Source of the DNA: Pelotomaculum thermopropionicum SI
GTDB lineage: Bacteria; Bacillota; Desulfotomaculia; Desulfotomaculales; Pelotomaculaceae
Assembly (NCBI GenBank): GCA_000010565.1
Contig: AP009389.1
Coordinates: 1,612,001 to 1,676,000, forward strand
Reading direction: 5' to 3'
DNA: 64,000 bases
The notes under the pieces are model-generated. The model saw only the letters and a list, made by a program, of their open reading frames with translations. It was not told the DNA's origin and ran no database searches. The translations under genes were made by a program, and so were the position numbers. Shown here piece by piece: positions 34,131 to 42,236 of this stretch (positions within the stretch are counted from its first letter, which is position 1; each line of letters opens with the position of its first letter).

Positions 34131-34204
34131 ATTCAACAGGGGGGGTGAATCCAATGGACAATTAAAAACGGGTCGCGAGGCAAACTAGGAAAGTCCGCAA
34201 AACT
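34131..34204 (+). repeat. Leader-like element, copy 2, resumes after the IS3 insertion
   Basis: This is the continuation of the duplicated segment split by IS3. ATTCAACAGGGGGGGTGAAT is identical to 25272-25291; similarity fades after about 75 bases. It lies about 190 bp upstream of the exported beta-propeller-like protein gene. Confidence 0.5.
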
Positions 34205-34396
34205 AACACCTGCATTTAGCATGCACAAAATCACTATAATAAAATATTATATTATCACGGAGCCTTTTCACACAAGTTTTCACATAAGATTGAAAACTAA
34301 AAAGGAATAAGTGAAAATTAACAAATAGCACTTAAAAAGGTTAGGGTAATGATATATTTAAGATAACTTAACGCTTACACTGGAAGGAGGAAAATT

Positions 34397-35779
34397 GTGA
34401 ATCGCAAAATTATTTTTGCTTCAGCAGTTGTTGTAGTAATATGCTCACTACTGATTATCATGCCACTGCTGGCCTCAAATGGCAAGTGGACGTATTTGGC
34501 TCCCGAGGATTGCCAGTTAATCGCAATGGCTGATAACACTCCAGTAGTTTATAATGCGCTCCAGGACAAAGACAAGAAAAAGATCTCGGAAGCGGTAAGC
34601 GGCACGTTTGTGGAAAACGGAATGGAAGTATTTGAAGAGGGCAAAGCCCCCATGGAGTTTAACTATGATGAATCAGGACGCCCGGATATAGTTCCTTCCT
34701 TGAAATTTAAGAAAATTACACCGGAGAACGCCCTAGCAGATGTGTCAAAAGAAGTCTTTGAGGTTTCTTATCAAGATGGGGAGGAAACTAAAAAGGCTAA
34801 AATAGCAAATCTGACCTTGGATGGCAAAACCATTCTGGCCTCGGCCGATCCGGAATGCTTTGGGCTTATTCCTTCACCCGACCACACTAAAGGCATATTT
34901 TACAATGAAAAAGGGCTTTGGCTTCTCCAGGCTGGAAAGCAGGGCGCAAGTAAAGTTTCAAAGGATAAATACAATGGCAAAAGCTACAATGATCTGGTAA
35001 ACGAATTGAAGAAAAAACTCACTGGAAGTGAAGGCCCCGCGATAATTTGGTGGAACGACAACCCAATTTTCAGTCCTGACGGCTCCAAGATAGTCTACAC
35101 GACGAATAGGGACTGCGTTGAATCCGGTGGAAGTTCAATATGGCTTTATGACTTGGCTTCTGGAGAGGAACAGCATCTTATCAGAAATACCGGTGGGGAG
35201 CACTACCGCTGCAAGGGCTGGTTAAATACTAAGTATATCATCTATCAAAAGCTTGCCCGAGGAAGCTCCCAATATTTTATTGCAGACGTTGAAGGCAACT
35301 CTCAAGAATTGAAGCTCGACGGAGAAAAACCTGATATACTGTCGGTTTACAGTGAAATGATCGCTTATACCAATGAATCAAGGAACATTTGTGTTGTTAA
35401 GGTCGACCTTGAAAATAATCCGGGTAGTGTTAATGTTATTTACGAAAAGCCAATTGAAGGAGTACTTCGGCAAACAATGCCTCCCGCCTTTTCCGCAACC
35501 CGCAGGAACTTTAGCCCAGACGGTTCAAAATTGGCTTACCTGTACGCTCCGGATTCCAATGAAACTGTTAGGCACCTTGTGATAGTCGACCTCAACACCA
35601 AAGAGGAAACTTTTTTGAAAGAAGTCCCTTCCAAAGATAGAGTGAGAACCGTTTTCTACGATTTTGATTGGCTAGATAATGAACGACTACTGATAAGAGT
35701 TTCGCGAATTGTAGACGGCATGAATGAAATTTCTTCCTGGGTCTATTCGGAGGGGGTAGTAGGTGATGAAAACTATTAG
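34397..35779 (+). CDS. Exported TolB/WD40-like beta-propeller protein
   Basis: This 460-residue protein is anchored or exported by an N-terminal segment (KIIFASAVVVVICSLLIIMPLLA). The C-terminal half contains PD40/TolB-like blades (NPIFSPDGSKIVYTTNRD, SSIWLYDLASGEEQHLI, NFSPDGSKLAYLYAPDS, HLVIVDLNTKEETFLKE), pointing to a propeller. The N-terminal 150 residues are not recognised. Translation starts at GTG 34397 after GGAAGGAGGAAAATT. The next gene overlaps its last 14 bases, so the two were cotranscribed before the downstream one was cut. It lies between inverted IS3 copies. Role unknown, outside the membrane. Confidence 0.75.
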   Translation: MNRKIIFASAVVVVICSLLIIMPLLASNGKWTYLAPEDCQLIAMADNTPVVYNALQDKDKKKISEAVSGTFVENGMEVFEEGKAPMEFNYDESGRPDIVPSLKFKKITPENALADVSKEVFEVSYQDGEETKKAKIANLTLDGKTILASADPECFGLIPSPDHTKGIFYNEKGLWLLQAGKQGASKVSKDKYNGKSYNDLVNELKKKLTGSEGPAIIWWNDNPIFSPDGSKIVYTTNRDCVESGGSSIWLYDLASGEEQHLIRNTGGEHYRCKGWLNTKYIIYQKLARGSSQYFIADVEGNSQELKLDGEKPDILSVYSEMIAYTNESRNICVVKVDLENNPGSVNVIYEKPIEGVLRQTMPPAFSATRRNFSPDGSKLAYLYAPDSNETVRHLVIVDLNTKEETFLKEVPSKDRVRTVFYDFDWLDNERLLIRVSRIVDGMNEISSWVYSEGVVGDENY

Positions 35780-35915
35780 AAAACTCATCTGTTTATTAAC
35801 ATTAATGATCATGTTTATATTACCATTAAATGCATATGCATATACTTATAATATTGTTTTCCAAAATACTCCCCCAAGTCTCTTAGACTGGGGTCGTCCC
35901 TATTTAGCCCCTTAA
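35766..35915 (+). pseudogene. Exported protein gene truncated by IS3
   Basis: The ATG at 35766 overlaps the end of the preceding gene. The product begins with a signal peptide (MKTIRKLICLLTLMIMFILPLNAYA) and about 20 further residues, then runs into the right IS3 copy at 35900 and stops at 35915. Only about 44 native codons remain; the protein is not identifiable. Confidence 0.75.
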
Positions 35916-35975
35916 TTGAATTTGAGCCATACCCCCTTATTGATATAAACTAATATTATTAACGGAGGGGTATGG

Positions 35976-36293
35976 ATGAAACGCAAGAGAAATTTCAAAG
36001 AACAACTTATCCAGGAAGCACAGGAGGTTGGCAACACTCTTTCCGTTGCCAGACGGCACGGGGTTAGCCCCAAAACATTGTACCGCTGGATTCAGGACTG
36101 TAAACACAAAGCATGGGAGGAAACCGCTGCAGATGCCAAAAAAGTAACGGCATATATTCCATCGCCCCAGGAATTCCGGAAAATGGAAAAGGAAAATAAC
36201 ACTCTGAAAAAGTTGCTTGGCGAAAAAGATCTAGAGATTGCCATTTTGAGGGATCTGGTAAAAAAGACTCGCCCGGGCTTTCTGACAGAATAG
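35976..36293 (+). CDS. IS3-family transposase OrfA, right copy
   Basis: This 105-residue OrfA starts MKRKRNFKEQLIQEAQEVG; a 9-bp in-frame deletion removed three residues after MKRKR relative to the left copy, before the helix-turn-helix. GGAGGGGTATGG-ATG is intact. The heptamer A-AAA-AAG lies at 36260-36266 in the zero frame, as in IS150-type programmed -1 frameshifting. Confidence 0.9.
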   Translation: MKRKRNFKEQLIQEAQEVGNTLSVARRHGVSPKTLYRWIQDCKHKAWEETAADAKKVTAYIPSPQEFRKMEKENNTLKKLLGEKDLEIAILRDLVKKTRPGFLTE

Positions 36294-37225
36294 AAATAGC
36301 CAACAAGTGGATCGCCCGGGGGTATGCATGTTCACTGGTACTGAGAATTGTTGGCGTACACGAAGCAACCTACTACCATCGAAAAAAGCGAAAGGATCAT
36401 GCCCCGATAAACCATAAGCCAAGAAGCGGACGGCCCAACACGGCATATTCATGGACAAGGGACCGGCAGCGGATAAGTAACGAGCAAATCAAAGAATGGT
36501 TAATGGAACTGGTTGCCGGGGAAGAAAATGCTTACGGCTACCGGAAACTGGCCATTTGTCTACGCCGCCGGTATAATCTGGTAATTAATAACAAAAAAGT
36601 CTACCGGCTCTGCAAGGAGTTGGATATACTGGTACCTCAGCGGCGGATTAAGGTCAAGCACCCCAGGCGCCTGGCAGTCAACCGTAAGATTACCGCTTCA
36701 GATCAGCTTTGGGAAGTAGATATCAAGTACGGCTATATTACCGAAGAAGACCGTTTTTTCTACCTGATGTGCTTCATTGACGTTTATGACCGGATGGTTG
36801 TGGATTACCACCTGGGGTTGTCCTGTGAAGGGAAACATGCCGCCCAGGTCCTCCAGCGGGCCTTGTGGAAGCGTAATCTCTTTAAAACAAACTATCGTCC
36901 GGTAATCCGGAGCGATAACGGCCCCCAATTTATCAGCCATGCGTTTGAGGAGGCTTGTGAGAAATTCAGCGTTGAGCATGAGCGGATTCCCCCGAAAACA
37001 CCGAATAAAAATGCTCACATTGAGTCTTTCCACGCCTTGTTGGAAGCGGAATGCTTAAGCCGGCACGAATTCGTGTCCTACCAGGAAGCCTATAAGTTAG
37101 TTGACGAATACATCCGGTTTTATAATGAACGGCGTATCCACGGCAGTCTGTATGATTTTGCGCCTTGTGAGTTCCGGCAGCGGCTGGCTGCGGGCCAACT
37201 TAAGCCCTTCATTGTAAAGGTTTAG
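36260..37225 (+). CDS. IS3-family transposase OrfB, right copy
   Basis: The frame enters from OrfA at the slippery site and continues KDSPGLSDRIEIANKWIARG to the stop at 37225. No ATG, GTG or TTG occurs before 36503, so the frameshift fusion is the likely active product (about 415 residues). The catalytic DDE residues in WEVDIKYG, RSDNGPQF and HIESFHALLEAE are all present. Apart from the upstream deletion in orfA it matches the left copy. Confidence 0.9.
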   Translation, partial: KKDSPGLSDRIEIANKWIARGYACSLVLRIVGVHEATYYHRKKRKDHAPINHKPRSGRPNTAYSWTRDRQRISNEQIKEWLMELVAGEENAYGYRKLAICLRRRYNLVINNKKVYRLCKELDILVPQRRIKVKHPRRLAVNRKITASDQLWEVDIKYGYITEEDRFFYLMCFIDVYDRMVVDYHLGLSCEGKHAAQVLQRALWKRNLFKTNYRPVIRSDNGPQFISHAFEEACEKFSVEHERIPPKTPNKNAHIESFHALLEAECLSRHEFVSYQEAYKLVDEYIRFYNERRIHGSLYDFAPCEFRQRLAAGQLKPFIVKV

Positions 37226-37575
37226 CGTTCGTTATAATCCTTTTAAGATACCGGATGCCGGAGCCCGAGTTTGTTCCCCCCTTATTTGGGAGTTCGGCCT
37301 GCCAAGACCTGACCGGCAACCGCACAGCAGCCCAGCCTTGACCGCCGTGGTAAAATTTGTTGGCGGGGACGGGCGATACAATTAATGATACTGTCTACCA
37401 TCACCTTCGCCCGTGTCCCCTGTATTCAACTGTTCCACGGCGAGTCAAGGCTTGCCGGACAGGTCGTGGCAACAGGTTATTAAAGTGAAGGAATTTACTG
37501 TGGTCAAAAATATCTTTAATTCTATGTAAACAAGAGAATAAGGGAGTAGACTCTAAAATTAGGGGTTTGAACCGG

Positions 37576-37676
37576 TGAGGGATGGAGAAAAATTTTAGTT
37601 CTTTGCCCTTTTCATCGAGCACGGCTACGTCATGATGGAGATCAGCCCAGTCAATCCCTACAAAGTACATGTCCAA
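37576..37676 (-). pseudogene. IS110-family transposase, N-terminal scrap
   Basis: Thirty-three codons starting at ATG 37676 (MDMYFVGIDWADLHHDVAVL) match the first RuvC-like strand of IS110-family DEDD transposases. The gene is cut by the IS3 end at 37575, and no remainder was seen elsewhere in the window. Confidence 0.8.
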
Positions 37677-37982
37677 AACCTCCGCGTACGAATTTTGTTG
37701 CAGACTGGCAGTGGGCCTTATCTAACGTGGTGCTCGAAGCACAACCCTTCTATGAACCGCAGTCTGCAAATTTGATCCGGGAAAGGTGGTTCTTGAAAAA
37801 GCAGTCGAACTGCCAGGAGGTGAAAACCTTTTCCCGGAAACCTTTGGCTATATTTTGGCTAGCTTAGGATAGCTTTCCTGCTACCTAATTTAAGTTTAAC
37901 AGATAAGGGGGTGACCCAGAGGCCACCCCCTTGCTATCCTCGGCAGAACCCTGCCAGGCGCTCGGATTGCTCTCCAAAGGTT
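37677..37982. other. IS110 upstream remnant and terminator
   Basis: No gene. The 37680-37870 part is probably the IS110 5' end region. The stem AAGGGGGTG...CACCCCCTT at 37905-37932 probably ends the minus-strand acyl-CoA dehydrogenase unit that stops at 37983. Confidence 0.5.
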
Positions 37983-39509
37983 TTAAAATTTTCTTTCCTC
38001 ACTTACCCATTCTGGGAACCATCTATAATATTCCTTAGGAAATGCCTTTTTCAAACCTGCATAATTGGCTTTTACAAGCTGGATACCACCTTTTTTGGTC
38101 CGGTAGGTCATGACAAGCCTCTTTTCCTCCAGTGATTCAATTGTTTTAACTAACTCTGCATCATCAGCATCAATATACTGCTTTATATCATCCAGCGTCA
38201 TATGCAGACCGGGATTGATCCTGTAGTCCTCTGCCAGCACGGTCAGGACATTATCCTCACTAAGATCCAATTTCTTCTTAACCGGTTCTGCTGTCGGTAC
38301 CGGCACACCCAGTTTTTCACTTATGACACGGCGCGGCATCCGCATATCCTCCGCCATCAGCCTGAGGCCAGCTCTAAAAACTGTGATCCTGCATGCTTCC
38401 AGAGTGCCCCCTGCAATATAGTCCGTCTTTGCAACTTCAAATATATTCTGCACCGGATAGAAACGGTTAACTCCGTCACCGCCCATAATCTGGGTGGCGT
38501 CACAGGCCGAAGCAAATGTGTTTTCAGCACCAATTGCCTTGACCATGCTTGATTCGATAGTAACATCCTTACCCATATCCCAAAGATAAGCAGTGTAGTA
38601 GACGGCCATGCGCGTCATTTTAAGCCGCATGATTAGATCCGCAATTTTTTGCTGATTTATGGGAATATCTATAGTCGGCCTGCCAAATTGTACCCTCCTT
38701 TGCGAGTAAGGTACTGCGTATTTCAACAGTATTCTCTGCCAGGCGGCTGCCGAGGCAGAAATCAATGTCCTCTCAAAATTAAGCCCTTCCATCAATACTC
38801 TCCAACCCTCGCCTTCTTCGCCGATCCTGTTCTCCACCGGCACGATCACATTATCGAAGTCGAGGGAACCATTCTGAACATTCTCAAACCCGAGAATTTC
38901 GTTTATCTTTTCTGTAGTAAAACCAGGTGTCCCTTTTTCAACAATGAAAGCGGTAAGGTGGCGGTGCTTTGCAATATCCTCCGGCTTGTTGCTCGTCCTC
39001 GCATATACGAAGTACCGTTTTGCTACACCTGCCCCGACGATAAAGCGCTTCTTTCCGTTTAAGATATAAGCATTCCCTTCCCGTCTTGCTTCCAATTCCA
39101 TTCCAGAAGCATCAGTTCCTGCAGTCATTTCTGTAATCCCTACACAACCTATTTCTCCCTTAGCTATACCCGGAAGAAATCTCCTCTTTTGCTCCTCTGT
39201 GCCAAACTCAAGGAGTTGTCTTAACCCCCCCATCATATTTCCTACAACAATCCTGCCCACTCCCGGGCTCACACTATGAATTTCTTCAGCCACAATACAG
39301 GCACCGGTGCATCCCAGCCCCATTCCACCATATTCCTTAGGAATGGCCGCACTTGTAAACCCTTTTTCACCTATTTGTTCATAAATATCAAAGGGGAATT
39401 CTCTACTCCATCTGGTCTCCATTTCCCTGGGAGCTACCCGCTCCATGAATTCTCTTACTTCCTTAGCCAACTTTTTGTGTTCTTCAGTCCACCACGGAAA
39501 AGCTTCCAT
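37983..39509 (-). CDS. Acyl-CoA dehydrogenase with C-terminal winged-helix-like extension
   Basis: This 508-residue protein has residues 1-395 forming a regular acyl-CoA dehydrogenase (CVGITEMTAGTDASG, NAYILNGKKRFIVGAG, SQRRVQFGRPTI, ATQIMGGDGVNRFYPV). The usual catalytic-Glu site (YEGT in many members) reads AGGT at 366-369. A Glu in NFERTLIS (246) sits where isovaleryl-CoA dehydrogenase places its base, so catalysis is plausible. Residues 415-485 (MTLDDIKQYIDADDAELVKTIESLEEKRLVMTYRTKKGG) look like a winged helix, which is unusual for the family. It should pass electrons to EtfAB. GGGGAGCAAACATTT precedes the ATG. Confidence 0.85.
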   Translation of the reverse strand: MEAFPWWTEEHKKLAKEVREFMERVAPREMETRWSREFPFDIYEQIGEKGFTSAAIPKEYGGMGLGCTGACIVAEEIHSVSPGVGRIVVGNMMGGLRQLLEFGTEEQKRRFLPGIAKGEIGCVGITEMTAGTDASGMELEARREGNAYILNGKKRFIVGAGVAKRYFVYARTSNKPEDIAKHRHLTAFIVEKGTPGFTTEKINEILGFENVQNGSLDFDNVIVPVENRIGEEGEGWRVLMEGLNFERTLISASAAAWQRILLKYAVPYSQRRVQFGRPTIDIPINQQKIADLIMRLKMTRMAVYYTAYLWDMGKDVTIESSMVKAIGAENTFASACDATQIMGGDGVNRFYPVQNIFEVAKTDYIAGGTLEACRITVFRAGLRLMAEDMRMPRRVISEKLGVPVPTAEPVKKKLDLSEDNVLTVLAEDYRINPGLHMTLDDIKQYIDADDAELVKTIESLEEKRLVMTYRTKKGGIQLVKANYAGLKKAFPKEYYRWFPEWVSEERKF

Positions 39510-39587
39510 AAATGTTTGCTCCCCTTTCTGTACTATATTATTACATTTTATACTAATTCTATATAAAAATATGCTTTCCTTTTGTAA

Positions 39588-40832
39588 TTACATTCTGGCC
39601 TCTGCAATCATCTTGGCCTCCATTGCTTTCTTACTCCTGTATCTTAAAAATTGAGTTAGAATGATGCCGATAATACTCAAGGCAGCAGCTATAATAAAAG
39701 CTTGTGTATAGCCGCCGCTGGCCATTTTAACTTTTGCTGCCGTAATCGGCCCAAAGAAGCCGGCTATAGCAAAACCGGAAAACATAATGCCGTAGTTTAC
39801 ACCGTTGTTTTTTGGACCGAACATATCAGCCGTAAGAGCCGGGAAGATTCCCATAACACCTCCAAAACAAAGGCCTACAAGCATAGTTGCAACCACAAAA
39901 CCCCCAAATGTGCTCACAGAAGTCAAAGCTAATACTGCAACACCAGCAATTATATACATTACTGTAAGCGCAGCATAGCGGCCGATTTTGTCCGAAATCC
40001 AACCCCATAACACCCGGCCGCTGGTGTTGGCAAGAGCTATCAGGCTCACACCCAGTGCCGCTGTTGCCGGTGTTACCTTTATGACTTCCTGGGCAATCGG
40101 CGACGCCTGGCTAATAATCATTAAACCTGAGAAGGCGCCAACGAAAAGCATGGTTAACAACACATAAAACATGGGGTCTGCCAGCATTTGATTCCAGTTT
40201 TTGTCCACACCGGTAACTGTCGATCCAACAGTTGGCGCCGGTGGATTCCAGCCTTCCGGCTTATATCCTTCAGGAGCCGTCATAATAAACTGTGAAAGCA
40301 CAGCGATAATAATGATATAGCTTATCCCTAATATTTTAAAAGCAGCCAGGACTCCATAGTTTGTTATTAGCCAGTTAGCAACAGGAGCCACTACTATTGA
40401 ACCAGTACCGTAGCCGGCAGTTGCTATGCCTGCAACAAGACCTCGTTTGTCAGGGAAAAACTTGACGGTGTTGGCTATTGTACAGGAATAAATAAATCCC
40501 ATACCAAAGCCAGCCAGAATACCATATGAAAGATACAGCCATGTAAGTGACTTGGTATAGCCCGTTAGAAGTATACCTCCACCAAAAAGGAAAGCACCTC
40601 CAAAAATTACCCACTTCGGACCAAATTTGTCCACAAGCCTTCCACCCGTAATCATAGTGACAGGGCTAACAGAGTTACAAATGGTAAATGCCATTGCAAC
40701 TGCAGCAGCCGTTGCACCTAACAGGGCAACCATAGGTTTAGCGAAAACACTCCATGCATAACCAGAGCCGATACAGAGATTAATGATCACGCTTGCTATC
40801 AAAATTAGCCATCTTTTACTCTCCAATTTCAT
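39588..40832 (-). CDS. MFS transporter, OFA (oxalate/formate antiporter-like) family
   Basis: This 414-residue protein has 12 predicted membrane segments, the GYAWSVFAKPM start and GGRLVDKFGPKWVIFGGAF (MFS motif A), with a second motif-A-like WGWISDKIGRYAAL at the domain repeat and GYGTGSIVVAPVANWLI. These place it in the OFA subfamily, which exchanges or takes up small carboxylates. AGGAGGAAGCCAACA-ATG is a strong start. It lies in the minus-strand catabolic block, so it is the probable carrier for the block's acid. An inverted repeat GTTACACCGAA/TTCGGTGTAAC (40881 and 41017) lies upstream. Confidence 0.88.
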   Translation of the reverse strand: MKLESKRWLILIASVIINLCIGSGYAWSVFAKPMVALLGATAAAVAMAFTICNSVSPVTMITGGRLVDKFGPKWVIFGGAFLFGGGILLTGYTKSLTWLYLSYGILAGFGMGFIYSCTIANTVKFFPDKRGLVAGIATAGYGTGSIVVAPVANWLITNYGVLAAFKILGISYIIIIAVLSQFIMTAPEGYKPEGWNPPAPTVGSTVTGVDKNWNQMLADPMFYVLLTMLFVGAFSGLMIISQASPIAQEVIKVTPATAALGVSLIALANTSGRVLWGWISDKIGRYAALTVMYIIAGVAVLALTSVSTFGGFVVATMLVGLCFGGVMGIFPALTADMFGPKNNGVNYGIMFSGFAIAGFFGPITAAKVKMASGGYTQAFIIAAALSIIGIILTQFLRYRSKKAMEAKMIAEARM

Positions 40833-41052
40833 TGTTGGCTTCCTCCTTCATATTAGTTCGATTGACCAGATTAGTACAAAGTTACACCGAATGTCCCGCC
40901 TGAATGCTCTCCTACCCGGCAGTTCCTTATCTTTCGTATAACCCATTAATTTGGTTCAAAAGTCCTCCTCACCTCCTTTTTTAACTTAAAATTAACTTAA
41001 AATTGCGTGACGAGATTTCGGTGTAACATATCTTTTAAGATATTTCGTGTAA

Positions 41053-42192
41053 TTAGCGCAACAGCGTACTAGCAATTATACTCTGTGGAAATTCACTGGA
41101 GTTTTCAAAAATTATTATTCCTTTAACATCACGCAACAGCCTTTCAACAATTAGTTCTTTGCCATAACCATATCCGCCGTGAATTTGGACTGCGTCCATG
41201 CAAACATCCACCCCGGCTCTTGCCGCAAACATCCTAGCTATGGCCGCTTCATACGCAATGGTCTTATCTTCCTGAATCAAACTAGCAGCTTTATAAGTCG
41301 CCAAACGTATCATATGAACATTTGCTGCCATATCCGCAAGCATCCACTGTATTGCTTGTAAGCATGCAATTGGTCTGCCAAACTGAACACGTTCTTTTGC
41401 ATATTTAACTGATAACTCAAGTGCTGTCTGGCAAATTCCTGCCACCTGTGCGGCAGCTGCAACACCTGCGAATGCTAAAGTATCCTTAAGTATTTCATAG
41501 CCCTGGTTTTCGGCACCCAGCAAATTTTCCCTGGAAACCCGTGTCTTTTCAAAAACCATTTCAGCGGTTGGCTGAGCACGCAATCCCATTTTTTCAATTT
41601 GCCTTTTGACTTTAAAACCTGGAATACCCGCCTCGACAATAAATGCGCTCAGTCCCTTCATGCCTGCAGACTGGCCGGTTTGAGCAAAAACAACATATAT
41701 ATCTGCTACGCCACCATTTAGAACAAAGTACTTCTTTCCGTTTAGTAAGTAATCATCTCCATCCATAATTGCAACGACTCTTTCCGGTCCAGAAGCAGGT
41801 GCTGCACCAGGCTCTGCCAGCGCAAAACCGCCCAGTTTTTCTCCCTTACACATTGCCGTTAAATACTTTTTCTTCTGGCTTTCGGAGCCATATTTAAAAA
41901 CAGGGTATGAAACCAATGAGCAATGTGTTGCCAAGATAGCACTAGTTGATGCACAAAAACGCGATAACTCTTCCAGCATCAGGATATAACTCATAAAATC
42001 GGTGCCGGCACCGCCATACTCTGGGGGAAAGAACATCCCCATGAAGTCCAGTTCTGCCATTGCCTTTACTGTTTCAGAGGGAAAACGTCCGGTTCTGTCT
42101 ATTTCGGCAGCCTGCGGCTCCAGTTGCTCATTCCCAAAATCCCTGGCACTTTTTTTTATTAACTGATGCTCTTTTGTCCAATGGAAGTCCAT
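41053..42192 (-). CDS. Acyl-CoA dehydrogenase
   Basis: This 379-residue enzyme starts from ATG 42192 (AGGGGATTCTC upstream), preferred over the in-frame ATG at 42216. It has FGGFALAEPGAAPASGPE, DDYLLNGKKYFVLNGG, KMGLRAQPTAEMVFE, YAKERVQFGRPIA, AVQIHGGYGYGKELIVERLLRDVKGIIIFENSSE; the Glu in IFEN occupies the usual catalytic position, although the surrounding GT is replaced by NS. It would form a 2,3-enoyl-CoA with EtfAB as acceptor. It is 44 bp downstream of another acyl-CoA dehydrogenase, and such pairs can make a heteromeric enzyme. Confidence 0.93.
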   Translation of the reverse strand: MDFHWTKEHQLIKKSARDFGNEQLEPQAAEIDRTGRFPSETVKAMAELDFMGMFFPPEYGGAGTDFMSYILMLEELSRFCASTSAILATHCSLVSYPVFKYGSESQKKKYLTAMCKGEKLGGFALAEPGAAPASGPERVVAIMDGDDYLLNGKKYFVLNGGVADIYVVFAQTGQSAGMKGLSAFIVEAGIPGFKVKRQIEKMGLRAQPTAEMVFEKTRVSRENLLGAENQGYEILKDTLAFAGVAAAAQVAGICQTALELSVKYAKERVQFGRPIACLQAIQWMLADMAANVHMIRLATYKAASLIQEDKTIAYEAAIARMFAARAGVDVCMDAVQIHGGYGYGKELIVERLLRDVKGIIIFENSSEFPQSIIASTLLR

Positions 42193-42236
42193 GAGAATCC
42201 CCTGTTTTAACAGCATTCAATTAATTATTGCTCACT

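Larger units (their letters stand above)
35900..37575 (+). mobile_element. IS3-family (IS150-like) element, right copy
   Basis: This 1676-bp element is an inverted copy of 30891-34130 without the IS4 insert; the mirror relation is x to 70021-x through the transposase region. Flanks are GTCC and TGAG, with no target duplication. On the left it cuts a signal-peptide gene and on the right an IS110 gene, which suggests a deletion next to the element after insertion. Confidence 0.93.

Noticed and set aside
34131-35899. Inversion between the two IS3 copies has already happened
   Set aside because: The left copy keeps matching ATT duplications and parental flanks on both sides, so its junctions are original.
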